Source: Calditrichia bacterium (GTDB lineage: Bacteria; Calditrichota; Calditrichia; RBG-13-44-9; J075). Taken from it: a stretch of 64,000 nt of DNA. The stretch spans positions 307,295 to 371,294 of the forward strand of contig JANQQU010000022.1 of NCBI GenBank assembly GCA_028284905.1, written 5' to 3'. The position numbers and the translations under genes were made by a program. Shown piece by piece: positions 16,545 through 26,451 of this stretch (its first letter is position 1; each line of letters opens with the position of its first letter). Below the pieces are notes generated by a model. It had not been told where the DNA came from, did not search any database, and saw only the letters and a program-made list of their open reading frames with translations.

Positions 16545-17858
16545 TCAGGCGATATCGAGGAGGTAGGATTTTAAGGCGTCATAATCGTTCTCCAGAAGCG
16601 TGGCATTTTTCGGTAACTCTAGTGTTGCCGCGAGGGCAGGGGGGAGGTCGATTTTTTGCTTAAGCGCGTGTTCAACAACCTGACCAAATTTGGCCGGATG
16701 TGCTGTTTCTAAAAATATACCATTCAGGGCTGAGTTCTGCTGAGCAATAAAAGCTTGTAAGCCGAGGTAGCCAACCGCGCCGTGTGGATCCAGTATGTAA
16801 CTAAAGTTTTTATATACAGCTTGCATTGCGGCAATCGTTTCAGCATCAGTATACACAAATCCATTGAGGTCTTTCTTCAGTTGCTGGATATTTTCATCAT
16901 ACAAAGCGAGCATGCGCGGGAAGTTGCTGGGATTGCCAACATCCATTGCATTAGAGTATGTGGCGAGAGAGGGTCGAGGGCGAAAAATACTGGTTTGCAG
17001 ATATTCGGGGACCACGTCGTTAACATTTGTTGCTGCAATGAATTGTGATACCGGCAAACCGATCTTTTTCGCGATTAAACCGGCACTAAGATTTCCGAAA
17101 TTACCGCTGGGGACAGATATAACGAGGGGCAGAGATTTATCCGGCAGTTGTGCATATGCCCGGAAATAGTAAAAGGATTGGGGAATCAAACGGGCGATGT
17201 TGATCGAGTTTGCGGAAGATAGCTGGTAATGGGGGCGCAGATCGTTATCGAGAAATGCCTGCTTCACCATGGCCTGGCAATCATCGAATGTGCCGGCTAC
17301 TTCCAGGGCGGTGATGTTGTGCCCAAGGGTGGTCAGCTGCTGCTCTTGGGTTGGGCTGACCTTCCCGGAAGGATAAAGAATAAATACCCGGATGCCGGGC
17401 ACCTTCAAAAAACCATTGGCAACCGCACTACCGGTATCGCCGGATGTCGCGACTAATATCGTCAGTTCAATCCCGCTTTCCCGCACATATTGACCCATCA
17501 ATTTGGCCATGAATTGTGCGGCAAAATCTTTGAACGCCAGCGTTGGTCCATGGAAGAGTTCCAGTGTGTGAATGTTATCATGGATATTGACCAGCGGGGC
17601 ATCGAAAAAGAAGGCTTCGTTGACTATACGCTCAAGATCCGCAGCGGAAAGTTCATCTCCCAAAAGATGTGTAGCAACAGTCAGGGCAACTTCCTGAAAA
17701 GATTTATCCGGTTTTAACGATTCAATAAAACTGCCAGGGAGAGGCGGCAAGTTTTGCGGCATATACAGACCATTATCCGGGGGTAATCCCTGTAATACTG
17801 CGGTCTTCAGGGAAACCAACGGACTTTGATGATTTGTGCTATAAAGTTTCATAGGCAT
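16545..17858 (-). CDS. thrC: Threonine synthase
   Basis: A 437-residue PLP enzyme converting O-phosphohomoserine to threonine, the last step of the pathway. 'LFHGPTLAFKDFA' places the PLP-binding Lys at residue 110; 'VATSGDTGSAVANGF' and 'SVPSGNFGNLSAGL' are the cofactor and substrate loops of the bacterial ThrC class that begins 'MKLYSTN'. A second ATG two codons downstream is equally possible, as no strong ribosome site separates them. It is the last gene of the minus-strand thrA-thrB-thrC operon, 69 bp after thrB. Confidence 0.96.
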   Translation of the reverse strand: MPMKLYSTNHQSPLVSLKTAVLQGLPPDNGLYMPQNLPPLPGSFIESLKPDKSFQEVALTVATHLLGDELSAADLERIVNEAFFFDAPLVNIHDNIHTLELFHGPTLAFKDFAAQFMAKLMGQYVRESGIELTILVATSGDTGSAVANGFLKVPGIRVFILYPSGKVSPTQEQQLTTLGHNITALEVAGTFDDCQAMVKQAFLDNDLRPHYQLSSANSINIARLIPQSFYYFRAYAQLPDKSLPLVISVPSGNFGNLSAGLIAKKIGLPVSQFIAATNVNDVVPEYLQTSIFRPRPSLATYSNAMDVGNPSNFPRMLALYDENIQQLKKDLNGFVYTDAETIAAMQAVYKNFSYILDPHGAVGYLGLQAFIAQQNSALNGIFLETAHPAKFGQVVEHALKQKIDLPPALAATLELPKNATLLENDYDALKSYLLDIA

Positions 17859-17927
17859 TCGCTATCTGTAACCTGTTGTTGATTGCCTTAGTTGGAGATG
17901 CTCATGTTACTCATAAACTCTTGATTA

Positions 17928-18872
17928 TCAACCATCAACCGTCGCTAAAACTTTTGGGCCATTGCGATTGATTGGTGAAACATAAATGGTGGAGTCTGTG
18001 CCGGTATTCCGGCAAGCTTGTTGCATTTTATTGGCAACCGCCGTAGCAATCGCTTCACCATCACAAAATGCAAAGATTGACGGTCCGGAGCCGGAAATGC
18101 TGGCGCCCAGCGCACCCGCTCGGATAGCCGCATTTTTAATGTCGGTAAACCCCGGGATGAGCTTGCTGCGGATAGGTTCGGCGATACCATCCTGTAAAGA
18201 GCGGGAAATTAATTGCATGTCATTGGACAACAACCCGGCGACCAATCCACCGACATTTCCCCATTGTTTAATCGCGGTGCGCAAGGGAATTTCTTTCGGC
18301 AATAGCTGCCTTGCTTCGCGAGTACGAATTTCACTGTGCGGGTGGATTAGCGCGCAGAATAGATTGTCGGGAATATTTAATGAGATGACATCGACCGGGT
18401 CATAACCGCGTATCAGGATGAAGCCGCCCAGTAGCGCCGGAGCAGCGTTGTCGGCATGAATATTACCACTGACTGCCGCTTCCGCCTCAATGACATAAGG
18501 CAGTAACGCTTTAGTCGCCAATGGTTCGCCAAGGAGTTGATTGACCGCATATACAGCACCGGCAGCGCTGGCCGCACTGGAACCGAGGCCGCTACCCAGG
18601 GGCATTTTCTTTTCTATCTCCAAAGAAATACCGCTGTGCTCGTTCAGGTCTTTGAGCAGAGCGCTGGCTGCAATGCCGGCTGTGTTTTCAGTGACATCTT
18701 TCGGGAGTTTGCCATTGTCGCCGCTAATCCGTTCGATAATCAGTCCCGGCGTAGGCTTGCGGCGCGCAATGATAATATCCCCCGGTTGATTAATTGCAAA
18801 GCCCATTATGTCAAAGCCACAGGCGACATTCGCGACTGTGGCCGGGGCAAATACGGTGACTTCCTGCTTCAT
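17928..18872 (-). CDS. thrB: Homoserine kinase
   Basis: A 314-residue GHMP-family kinase that phosphorylates homoserine with ATP. The GHMP phosphate loop 'PLGSGLGSSAA' is at residues 91-101; 'VFAPATVANVACGFD' at the N-terminus and 'GASISGSGPSIFAFC' near the C-terminus are typical of ThrB. It begins 23 bp after thrA in the threonine operon. Confidence 0.96.
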   Translation of the reverse strand: MKQEVTVFAPATVANVACGFDIMGFAINQPGDIIIARRKPTPGLIIERISGDNGKLPKDVTENTAGIAASALLKDLNEHSGISLEIEKKMPLGSGLGSSAASAAGAVYAVNQLLGEPLATKALLPYVIEAEAAVSGNIHADNAAPALLGGFILIRGYDPVDVISLNIPDNLFCALIHPHSEIRTREARQLLPKEIPLRTAIKQWGNVGGLVAGLLSNDMQLISRSLQDGIAEPIRSKLIPGFTDIKNAAIRAGALGASISGSGPSIFAFCDGEAIATAVANKMQQACRNTGTDSTIYVSPINRNGPKVLATVDG

Positions 18873-18895
18873 CGTGAAAAATCCTGGAAAACTTT

Positions 18896-21370
18896 TTAAG
18901 AAAACAGTGTTTCGCCGATGCGAATTATATCTGCGAGAACCCCGCCGGCTGTCACCTCGGCACCAGCGCCGGGGCCGCGGACAACTAATGGTTGTTCCGA
19001 ATATCTATCGCTGTTGATGGCGACAATATTATCTGAGCCGCTTAGATTGTAGAAGGGATGAGTTTCATCCACAGCTTGTAAAGCGGCCATTGCTTTGCCA
19101 TTAGCATATGTTGCAATATATCGTAATACTTTGCCCGATTGCAGTGCTTTTTCAGTCGCTGCTTTGAAGCGCTGATCCGCTTTTTCCAATTCCACAAAAA
19201 AGCTGTCAACTGTCTCGGCATCTCTGGCATTTTCCGGTACCAGGTTCTCAATCTTCACGTCATCAGCAGCGAGCGGATAACCGGCTTCCCGTGCGAGAAT
19301 GAGAATTTTCCGGGCGACATCGTTGCCGTTAAGATCCTCTCGCGGATCAGGTTCGGTATAGCCATTATCCTGTGCCTGCTTAACAATTTTACTAAAATCA
19401 CTTTCTACTGTAAACTGATTAAAAATATAACTTAAAGTGCCGGACAATATCGCTTCGATTTTATGTATCCGGTCACCGGATTTAACCAGATCCTGAATGG
19501 TGCGAATTACCGGCAGACCGGCACCGACATTGGTTTCATAGAGGAAGGATACCTGCTTGTTTTGCGCCGTTTCTTTCAGGGTTTGGTAGACGTTATAATC
19601 ACCGGCAGCCGCTTTTTTGTTCGCAGTTACAATATGTATTTCCCGGGTGAGCATTTCCTGATATGCTGCCGAAACAATATCGCTGGCGCTGCAATCGACA
19701 AAGGCAATATTCGCCAATCCGCTTTGTTGCAAAATTGTTGGCAGTTGCTTCAAGTCGGATGGCTTTGAGGAGTTATTGAGCTGTTCTTCCCAACTTTCCA
19801 GATTAATACCGCCCGGTTCGAAAATCATCTTTTGGCTATTGGCAATGCCAATGATTCGTAGCTTGGTATGCTGTTGCATAGAAGCGCGTTCATTCAGTGT
19901 TTTAATCTGCGAGATCAGGGTGCTGCCGATTAGTCCGCAGCCGGCAATAAACAGATTAAGCTCCCTTGTCGGCTTTTGGAAAAACATACTGTGAATCGAC
20001 TGTACTGCACGCTTCTCATCTGATTGATGAATAACCATGGAAATATTCAGCTCCGAAGAACCCTGGGCGATGGCGACAATGTTGATGTTGTTACGCCCTA
20101 GTGCCTGGAAAACCTTTCCGGCAATGCCGGTGGTATGGCGCATTTTTTCCCCGACAACCGCAATAATGGAGAGATCTTTTTCGACGACCGGTGCTTCCAG
20201 TCGCCCGGCCATTATTTCCAGTTGAAATTCTGCTTCGATGAGCGATTGGGCAACACTGGCGGCTGCCGGCGAGATGGCAAAAGTAATCGAATGTTCGGAA
20301 GAACCCTGGGTAATAAGAATGATGTTGATGCCCCCCTGCGCCAACGTGCCGAACAGCCGCATGGCGATACCGGCCACGCCGATCATACCGCTGCCTTCAA
20401 TTCGAATCAGGCAAACGTCAGAAATAGAGGTGATTCCGGTAATGAAAGGGGCCTGATGACCATTTTGTGCAGGTGTATCCGGAGTTGCACAAACTTTAGT
20501 TCCGGGGAAATCCACTTGAAAAGTATTGCGGATACGAATTGGAATATTCGCTTTCAGGGCCGGTTGCATTGTCGGAGGGTGAATGACCTTAGCGCCAAAA
20601 TGGGAAAGTTCCATTGCCTCTTCATAAGTGATCTCTGTAAGAGAAAACGCTTCCGGCACCTTCCGTGGATCAGCGGTCATAACACCATTAACATCGGTCC
20701 ATATCTCAATCTCTGTCGCCTCCAATGCAGCGCCAAAAATCGCAGTTGTGTAATCCGAACCACCACGACCGAGCGTTGTGGTTTCATCCTCTTCGGTCGA
20801 TCCAATAAACCCGGTAACGATGAAAATCCCCTGACGGTCCCTGAAATAATCAGTGATTTGGCGATTGGTTTCGGCAAAGTTGACCCGGGCATTTCCAAAA
20901 TTATTATCTGTGCGGATAAGTTTGCGTGCATCAATGTAATGGCAGTTTTGCTGCTGTTTCTGAAGATAGGCGCTGGTGATTCTACAGGAAAATCTTTCCC
21001 CAAAGCTCACCAGAAAATCCTTGATCCGTGGGGAGCATTCTTTAACCAGGTAAACACCATGCAAGACATCGGAAAGGTTTGTGAATGATGCTGCCATGTC
21101 TGCCGTTAAGGATGGATCATCTTTCCCGAGGAGTTCTCTGGCATAAGTTTCATGTTGTGCTCTAAACGCAGCAAAAAGCGTCAGGTAATCTTCATCTCCG
21201 GCGGCAGCTTTTTCGCCTAATGCCAACAGCTGATCGGTGACGCCGCCAAAAGCTGACAGCACGGCGACTGTTAAAGGAAATTCCTGATAATTAGCTAGAA
21301 TTATCTCTGATACGTGACGGATACGATCTGGCGTTTTAACGGATGTACCACCAAATTTTAAAACTTTCAT
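18896..21370 (-). CDS. thrA: Bifunctional aspartokinase / homoserine dehydrogenase
   Basis: An 824-residue fusion catalysing the first and third steps from aspartate to homoserine. The N-terminal aspartokinase starts 'MKVLKFGGTSVKTPDRI' and has 'GRGGSDYTTAIFGAAL' near residue 205; two ACT domains follow (about 310-460), where threonine feedback acts in homologues. The homoserine dehydrogenase begins at about 470 with the Rossmann motif 'LFIAGCGLIGSTLI' and includes 'TANKKAAAGDYN' and 'GTLSYIFNQF'. Length and order match E. coli ThrA. It heads the thrABC operon. A second, unfused aspartokinase sits in the methionine operon. Confidence 0.97.
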   Translation of the reverse strand: MKVLKFGGTSVKTPDRIRHVSEIILANYQEFPLTVAVLSAFGGVTDQLLALGEKAAAGDEDYLTLFAAFRAQHETYARELLGKDDPSLTADMAASFTNLSDVLHGVYLVKECSPRIKDFLVSFGERFSCRITSAYLQKQQQNCHYIDARKLIRTDNNFGNARVNFAETNRQITDYFRDRQGIFIVTGFIGSTEEDETTTLGRGGSDYTTAIFGAALEATEIEIWTDVNGVMTADPRKVPEAFSLTEITYEEAMELSHFGAKVIHPPTMQPALKANIPIRIRNTFQVDFPGTKVCATPDTPAQNGHQAPFITGITSISDVCLIRIEGSGMIGVAGIAMRLFGTLAQGGINIILITQGSSEHSITFAISPAAASVAQSLIEAEFQLEIMAGRLEAPVVEKDLSIIAVVGEKMRHTTGIAGKVFQALGRNNINIVAIAQGSSELNISMVIHQSDEKRAVQSIHSMFFQKPTRELNLFIAGCGLIGSTLISQIKTLNERASMQQHTKLRIIGIANSQKMIFEPGGINLESWEEQLNNSSKPSDLKQLPTILQQSGLANIAFVDCSASDIVSAAYQEMLTREIHIVTANKKAAAGDYNVYQTLKETAQNKQVSFLYETNVGAGLPVIRTIQDLVKSGDRIHKIEAILSGTLSYIFNQFTVESDFSKIVKQAQDNGYTEPDPREDLNGNDVARKILILAREAGYPLAADDVKIENLVPENARDAETVDSFFVELEKADQRFKAATEKALQSGKVLRYIATYANGKAMAALQAVDETHPFYNLSGSDNIVAINSDRYSEQPLVVRGPGAGAEVTAGGVLADIIRIGETLFS

Positions 21371-21463
21371 CGTACTAAGATCCTGGTGTAAAAGCGTTTG
21401 TTGTATATCTTGATTGTCAGGTGAATATCATGGTTACACTAACTGCCCCTGCCTGAAAGATGT

Positions 21464-21494
21464 CAATTGTAGAGTAGAAAATCAGGCAAGTCAA
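21464..21494 (-). promoter_or_regulatory. Candidate thrABC promoter
   Basis: On the minus strand TTG is followed after 20 bp by TACAATTG, one mismatch from TAnnTTTG. It would give a leader of roughly 85 nt before thrA. No Thr- or Ile-rich leader peptide is visible in that leader. Confidence 0.42.
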
Positions 21495-21614
21495 GTAGCA
21501 TTTAAAGAGATTTGGAAATCCCGGAAATACAATGCAAGTAAAAATTTTATTTTTGTAAGTTGCTTTTAAATATTGATTTAAGTGAATAAAAAACAGTTCG
21601 CCTGAAAATTGCGC

Positions 21615-21644
21615 TTGACAAGTAATGCAAAAAACATTACTTTG
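21615..21644 (+). promoter_or_regulatory. Candidate ilv-leu operon promoter
   Basis: TTGACA with a 17-bp spacer to TACTTT also reads as TTG-N19-TTACTTTG, one mismatch from the Bacteroidetes-type element. It lies 32 bp before the first leader peptide and is back to back with the thr promoter. Confidence 0.55.
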
Positions 21645-21675
21645 GCCGAAATTTTTTTGCAAGGGCGATAGAAAA

Positions 21676-21795
21676 ATGTTGAAGAAAAATTTACACAACA
21701 TCGATACTTTACCGAAGCTGTCCCTTAGCAGCGTTCGCCCGGTTATTATCAGCAGTATCCTCCTACTTATTCTTAATATTCTAAGCATTATTTGA
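21676..21795 (+). CDS. Candidate branched-chain leader peptide 1 of the ilv-leu operon
   Basis: A 39-codon ORF starting ATG after AGGGCGATAG. The peptide is half Leu, Ile and Val (10 Leu, 8 Ile, 2 Val); its last 20 residues hold 15 of them, including 'PVIISSILLLILNILSII'. The position right after a promoter and before ilvD-ilvB-ilvN-ilvC-cimA-leu fits an attenuator leader whose translation reports charged Leu/Ile tRNA. A small single-pass membrane protein is the alternative. No U-rich intrinsic terminator follows it. Confidence 0.55.
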   Translation: MLKKNLHNIDTLPKLSLSSVRPVIISSILLLILNILSII

Positions 21796-21796
21796 T

Positions 21797-21828
21797 AGCT
21801 GCACCGGATCAACAATCCGTCAAGCAGC
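21797..21828 (+). promoter_or_regulatory. Hairpin after ilv leader peptide 1
   Basis: GCTGC pairs with GCAGC, and inside it CGGAT pairs with ATCCG around a 5-nt loop. The hairpin begins one base after the leader stop codon. It is followed by an A-rich, not U-rich, tract, so simple intrinsic termination is unlikely. Confidence 0.45.
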
Positions 21829-21913
21829 AAACAAAAAAAGAAACTGGCAGAAAAGTCAGGATAGGTAAATAACAACATCAATGTAACTTTTAACAAACTA
21901 AGGAGTACCAACA

Positions 21914-22105
21914 ATGAGTGTCTGGGTTTTTAAACACGAACCAATGCGAAAACCGGAATGTTCTAATGAACGAACATCTGAACAGCAGCAACAATATTCC
22001 ACCAAGTTGTCGAATTCCCTCCGTTTTACCCCCCTCCTTCTTTCCTATTCTCTTATTTCCCTAATTATTTATGGCCTTATGATTATCGGGCTGCTTATTG
22101 GTTGA
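21914..22105 (+). CDS. Candidate branched-chain leader peptide 2 of the ilv-leu operon
   Basis: A 63-codon ORF with a strong ribosome site (AAGGAG, 8 nt before ATG). The N-terminal 37 residues are hydrophilic; the last 26 contain 8 Leu and 6 Ile ('LLLSYSLISLIIYGLMIIG' and following). It ends 253 bp before ilvD. The final Leu-Leu-Ile-Gly codons and the stop form the 5' arm of a 12-bp hairpin, which argues for a ribosome-controlled RNA switch. Against this, the strong ribosome site and the hydrophobic C-terminus would also fit a small tail-anchored protein. Confidence 0.55.
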   Translation: MSVWVFKHEPMRKPECSNERTSEQQQQYSTKLSNSLRFTPLLLSYSLISLIIYGLMIIGLLIG

Positions 22106-22128
22106 TGCTGAAAAGCACCGATAAGTAG
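22091..22128 (+). promoter_or_regulatory. 12-bp hairpin overlapping the leader 2 stop codon
   Basis: CTGCTTATTGGT pairs over all 12 positions (two G-U) with ACCGATAAGTAG; an inner GCT-GAAA-AGC stem caps it. The stop codon TGA at 22103-22105 is in the loop side, so a ribosome finishing the leader would block the 5' arm. No U-run follows. Further weak stems lie between here and ilvD (for example GGCAG/CTGTC near 22143-22160). Confidence 0.55.
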
Positions 22129-22358
22129 CCTACTCCGAACCTGGCAGAATAATAACTGTCAATCGCTTAATCTTTTTATGAACTGAAAGCTCTCTGTGCT
22201 TCTGCAGAATAGCTAACGGTAACACTACATCTGCAGCTAACAGTGTGTTGTTAGTTCCTGGGGATACCAGATCATCCAGTAAATAACTGCATACTCTTTA
22301 AACCAAAGTTGTTTGTAGTGCAAACTAAAGTAATAACTAAGTTTAGGAATTCAATTTT

Positions 22359-24065
22359 ATGCGAAGTGATATTATCAAAAAAGGGTTTGAAAGAGCGCCG
22401 CACCGCAGCTTGCTGAAAGCCACCGGTGTAACAGACGATGACTTTCGTAAACCTTTTATCGGCATTTGTAATTCATTTATCGAGATTATTCCCGGCCATG
22501 TTCATCTTCAGGAATTAGGGAAGATTGTCAAAGATGCAGTTCGGGCGGCCGGCGGTGTGCCGTTCGAATTCAATACCATTGGTGTCGATGACGGTATTGC
22601 CATGGGCCATAGCGGGATGAAATACTCCCTGCCAAGCCGGGAGTTGATTGCGGATTCCGTTGAGACTGTTGCCAATGCGCATCAGTTTGATGGACTGGTC
22701 TGCATCCCGAATTGTGATAAGATTGTTCCCGGTATGCTGATGGGCGCCCTGCGGGTGAATATCCCAACGATTTTCGTCTCTGGCGGACCAATGGCAGCCG
22801 GCCGGACCAGTGATGGAGAAGTGATTGACCTGGTATCGGTGTTCGAAGGTGTTGGTGCTTACAAAGCCGGCAAAATTGATGATGCCCGCCTGAAAGAGCT
22901 GGAAGATAATGGCTGCCCGACCTGCGGATCCTGCTCGGGAATGTTTACCGCAAATTCGATGAATTGCCTGATGGAGGCAATTGGTTTGGCGCTTCCGGGC
23001 AATGGTAGCTATCTCGCTACATCGCAAAAACGCCGCGATTTATTAAAGACTGCTGCCGAGAAAATCATGATGCTGGTGGATAAAGATATTAAGCCCCGCG
23101 ATATCGTTACTGTCGAAGCAGTCGACAACGCTTTCGTTCTGGATATGGCTATGGGGGGCAGCACCAACACTGTTTTGCATACCCTCGCTCTAGCCTTTGA
23201 GGCTTGCGTAGACTACCCGCTGGAGCGCCTGAATGAGATTGCCCGGCGTGTTCCCCAGGTCTGCAAAGTTTCTCCTGCCTCAAATTGGCATATGGAAGAT
23301 GTCGATCGTGCCGGTGGTATCAGTGCTATTCTGAAAGAGATTAGCGGAAAACCCGGCACACTCAACCTCGATCAAATGACCGTTACCGGGAAAACACTCG
23401 GCGAGAATATCGCCGCAGCCAGTGTTGCGGATCGGGAAGTAATCTTGCCAGTCAACGAGCCGCATTCCGAACGGGGCGGCCTCTCGGTGCTTTTCGGCAA
23501 TATCGCTCCGGATGGCGCGGTTGTTAAAACCGGTGCGGTAGAGAAGAATATGCTCGTGCATCGCGGCCCGGCAGTGGTGTTCGAATCCATGGAAGAAGCC
23601 TGCGAAGGCATTCTTGGTGGAGAAGTGAATAGGGGAGACGTTGTTGTCATTCGCTATGAAGGCCCGAAAGGCGGCCCGGGCATGCAGGAGATGCTTGCGC
23701 CGACAGCAAATATCATGGGAATGGGATTAGGCTACTCTGTCGCGCTGATTACCGATGGTCGTTTCTCCGGCGGCACTCGTGGTGCCTGCATCGGACACGT
23801 CTCCCCGGAAGCCGCCGCCGGTGGACCCATTGCCTTTATCAAAAACGGTGATATGATTTCAATTAACATTCCGGAAAACGAATTAACCCTGGAAATCAGT
23901 GAGATGGAAATGGCAACCCGCCGCGATGCCTGGCGACCTCCGATGCCGCGAAAGCGAAGCGGTTGGCTGGCGCGTTACGCCGCCATGGTGACGTCGGCAA
24001 ATACCGGTGCTGTTTTATCCGTCGAAAGTTTAAATCAAGAACAAACAGTTGTTTACCAAAAATAA
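22359..24065 (+). CDS. ilvD: Dihydroxyacid dehydratase
   Basis: A 568-residue Fe-S dehydratase, third enzyme of the isoleucine/valine pathway. The cluster cysteines are in 'IGICNSF', 'IPNCDKI' and '[16 protein letters not shown]'; '[20 protein letters not shown]' near the C-terminus is the family signature. It is the first enzyme gene of the operon after the two leader ORFs; TAGGAA precedes the ATG. ilvB follows after 14 bp. Confidence 0.96.
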   Translation: MRSDIIKKGFERAPHRSLLKATGVTDDDFRKPFIGICNSFIEIIPGHVHLQELGKIVKDAVRAAGGVPFEFNTIGVDDGIAMGHSGMKYSLPSRELIADSVETVANAHQFDGLVCIPNCDKIVPGMLMGALRVNIPTIFVSGGPMAAGRTSDGEVIDLVSVFEGVGAYKAGKIDDARLKELEDNGCPTCGSCSGMFTANSMNCLMEAIGLALPGNGSYLATSQKRRDLLKTAAEKIMMLVDKDIKPRDIVTVEAVDNAFVLDMAMGGSTNTVLHTLALAFEACVDYPLERLNEIARRVPQVCKVSPASNWHMEDVDRAGGISAILKEISGKPGTLNLDQMTVTGKTLGENIAAASVADREVILPVNEPHSERGGLSVLFGNIAPDGAVVKTGAVEKNMLVHRGPAVVFESMEEACEGILGGEVNRGDVVVIRYEGPKGGPGMQEMLAPTANIMGMGLGYSVALITDGRFSGGTRGACIGHVSPEAAAGGPIAFIKNGDMISINIPENELTLEISEMEMATRRDAWRPPMPRKRSGWLARYAAMVTSANTGAVLSVESLNQEQTVVYQK

Positions 24066-24079
24066 ACAGGAGATATCCT

Positions 24080-25825
24080 ATGTCCTTCGAGACAAAAACC
24101 AAATCAGAAAAAAGAGACTCTGTCGCAGCAAAAGCCGGACAAAAAATGACCGGCGCAGAAATCTTTATCCGCTCGTTGATCGCCGAAGATGTCGATACCG
24201 TTTTTGGATATCCCGGTGGTGTTGTGCTCAGTGTTTATGATAAACTGTATGATGTGCCGGAATTAAATCATGTTTTGGTACGCCACGAGCAAGGGGGCAC
24301 CCACGCTGCTGATGGCTATGCCCGGGCAACCGGAAAAGCCGGCGTTGTCTTGGTTACCTCCGGTCCCGGTGCCACAAACACCGTCACGGGAATCGCTACG
24401 GCTTATGCAGACAGTATTCCGATGGTCGTCTTCACCGGTCAGGTGCCAACCTTCCTGATGGGGAATGATGCGTTCCAGGAAGCAGATACCATGGGCATTA
24501 CCCGTCCGATAACCAAGCATAGCTTTCTGGTGAAGGATGTGAAGGATCTGGCCGAAGCGATTCACAAGGCATTTTTTATCGCAACGACCGGCCGTCCCGG
24601 TCCGGTTTTGGTCGATATGCCGAAAGATGTATTGGTGGCCGAGTGTGAATACTGGCCGGCAAAGGATGTCGAGTTGCGCGGCTATCGCCCGAGAACTGCC
24701 GGAAATCCCCGGCAAATCAGTAAAGCGGCCGAGATGATCAAGCAGGCGAAAAAGCCTGTGCTTTATTGCGGCGGTGGCGTTATTAACAGTAATGCTTCGG
24801 TAGAATTGACTGCCCTGGCGCATCGTTTGAACGCGCCGGTGACCACGACGCTTCTCGGACTCGGTGCATTTCCGGAAACCGATGATCTCTCCCTCGGCAT
24901 GCTCGGGATGCACGGCACTTATTACGCGAATATGGCAGTAACGGAGTGCGATCTCCTGATTGCAATCGGTGCCCGTTTTGACGACCGGGTTACCGGAAGA
25001 ATCAAAGACTTTTCTGTGAATTCGAAAAAGATTCATATCGACATCGATCCGAGCTGTATCAGTAAAAATGTGCCGGCCGATCTTCCCCTGGTTGGTGATG
25101 TTAAGGCGGTTTTAACCGAGCTGTTGCCACAAGTATCTCCCTGCGATACAGCCGAATGGCTGGAAACCATCGACACCTGGAAGCGCGAGCATCCGCTGCG
25201 TTACGATAATACCAGCGAAACGCTGAAGCCGCAGCAGGTTATCCAGGCGATCTCCGACGTTACGAAAGGGGAGGCGATCGTTACCACCGATGTTGGTCAG
25301 CATCAAATGTGGGCCGCGCAATATTATAAATTCACTCATCCCCGCAGTCATCTCTCCTCCGGAGGTTTGGGAACGATGGGCTATGGTTTCCCGGCAGCAA
25401 TGGGCGCGGCCTTCGGTTGCCCGGATCGTTTGGTTGTTTCGATTACTGGTGATGGTGGCTTCCAAATGACCGCGATGGAGCTGGCAACAGCGGTTCATCA
25501 TAAAATCCCTGTAAAGATTGTCATTATCAACAATGGCTACCTCGGCATGGTTCGTCAATGGCAGCAGCTCTTTTTCAAGAAGCGCTATTCATCGGTCGAA
25601 CTGGAGAGCAGCAACCCGGATTTTGTGAAGTTTGCGGAAAGTTTCGGCGCGGTGGCTTACCGGGCAACCAATAGTGAAGAGCTGGATGACGTATTGCAAA
25701 AAATGCTCGAAGAAAAAGAACTGCCGGTCGTGCTGGATGTGCAAGTCGATCAGGAAGAAAACTGCTACCCGATGGTGCCGGCAGGCGCGGCAATTAACGA
25801 GATGGTCGAGGAGGATCCCAAATGA
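24080..25825 (+). CDS. ilvB: Acetolactate synthase, large (catalytic) subunit
   Basis: A 581-residue ThDP- and FAD-dependent enzyme joining two pyruvates (or pyruvate and 2-oxobutyrate). '[14 protein letters not shown]' and '[17 protein letters not shown]' hold the catalytic Glu region, and '[11 protein letters not shown]' begins the ThDP-binding GDG motif. The start at 24080 is chosen for its ACAGGAGATATCCT site; an upstream in-frame ATG inside ilvD lacks one. The stop overlaps the small-subunit start (ATGA). Confidence 0.96.
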   Translation: MSFETKTKSEKRDSVAAKAGQKMTGAEIFIRSLIAEDVDTVFGYPGGVVLSVYDKLYDVPELNHVLVRHEQGGTHAADGYARATGKAGVVLVTSGPGATNTVTGIATAYADSIPMVVFTGQVPTFLMGNDAFQEADTMGITRPITKHSFLVKDVKDLAEAIHKAFFIATTGRPGPVLVDMPKDVLVAECEYWPAKDVELRGYRPRTAGNPRQISKAAEMIKQAKKPVLYCGGGVINSNASVELTALAHRLNAPVTTTLLGLGAFPETDDLSLGMLGMHGTYYANMAVTECDLLIAIGARFDDRVTGRIKDFSVNSKKIHIDIDPSCISKNVPADLPLVGDVKAVLTELLPQVSPCDTAEWLETIDTWKREHPLRYDNTSETLKPQQVIQAISDVTKGEAIVTTDVGQHQMWAAQYYKFTHPRSHLSSGGLGTMGYGFPAAMGAAFGCPDRLVVSITGDGGFQMTAMELATAVHHKIPVKIVIINNGYLGMVRQWQQLFFKKRYSSVELESSNPDFVKFAESFGAVAYRATNSEELDDVLQKMLEEKELPVVLDVQVDQEENCYPMVPAGAAINEMVEEDPK

Positions 25826-26313
25826 GACACACCATAAGTTTACTGGTGGAAAATACCCTGGGATGCCTTTCCCGGATTGCCGGACTCTTCAGTTCCAGCG
25901 GATACAATATCGATAGTATCTCGGTTGGCGATGATGCCAGTGAGAGCGGATTAACCCGCATGACCATTGTAACCCATGGTGATGACCGGGTGATCGAACA
26001 AATTACCAAGCAGCTCAACAAAGTTGTTGACGTGGTAAAGGTGGCCGATCTCACCAACGAGAGCTTTGTTAATCGCGAACTGGCGCTCATTAAGGTCTCT
26101 GCGCCACAGAATCAGCGTTCGGAAATCATCCAGGTGGTTGATGTCTTTCGGGGCAAAATCATCGATATCAGTCCGAAAACGTTGACGATCGAAGCGACCG
26201 GGAGTGAAGATAAAATTAATGCGATTATCAGCATGCTTCGTCAGTTTGGCCTGCGGGAAGTTGCCCGTACCGGCAGGGTGGCGCTGAAGCGTGAGTTTAA
26301 AGGAGAGACGTAG
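25822..26313 (+). CDS. ilvN: Acetolactate synthase, small (regulatory) subunit
   Basis: A 163-residue subunit with an N-terminal ACT domain ('[20 protein letters not shown]', '[19 protein letters not shown]') and the C-terminal domain typical of IlvH/IlvN. In homologues it binds valine and adjusts the catalytic subunit. The ATGA overlap with ilvB implies translational coupling and equal synthesis. Confidence 0.95.
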   Translation: MRHTISLLVENTLGCLSRIAGLFSSSGYNIDSISVGDDASESGLTRMTIVTHGDDRVIEQITKQLNKVVDVVKVADLTNESFVNRELALIKVSAPQNQRSEIIQVVDVFRGKIIDISPKTLTIEATGSEDKINAIISMLRQFGLREVARTGRVALKREFKGET

Positions 26314-26325
26314 AAGAAGTTTAAG

Positions 26326-26396
26326 GTTCAGAGTTCAGAGTTCAGAGTTCAGAGTTAAAACAGTCAAAAAGTAACTTTGAACTCTGAACTCTGAAC
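26326..26396. repeat. Inverted repeat built of GTTCAGA units
   Basis: Four tandem GTTCAGA-type heptamers are followed, after about 17 bp, by complementary AACTCTGAACTCTGAAC, giving a long hairpin between ilvN and ilvC inside the operon. There is no U-run after it. It resembles the short-period inverted repeats at 33.4 and 53.8 kb in construction, not in sequence. Confidence 0.8.
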
Positions 26397-26451
26397 AGTT
26401 AATGAGAAAAATCTTAATCAATCATAATCTATATCATCATTGGAGAAAGAA

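Noticed and set aside
20135..21088. A 317-codon ORF on the plus strand within thrA
   Set aside because: It is the antisense shadow of the well-conserved aspartokinase domain; its translation is Cys/Arg-rich without family features.
21371..21463. Search for a Thr/Ile leader peptide before thrA
   Set aside because: The only ATG frame in the predicted leader gives a 4-residue peptide. No Thr or Ile codon cluster is present, so thr attenuation is not supported.
26326..26396. Possible CRISPR-like array of short repeats
   Set aside because: The units are 7 bp and adjoin without spacers, then appear inverted. It is a hairpin-forming repeat, not a CRISPR array.
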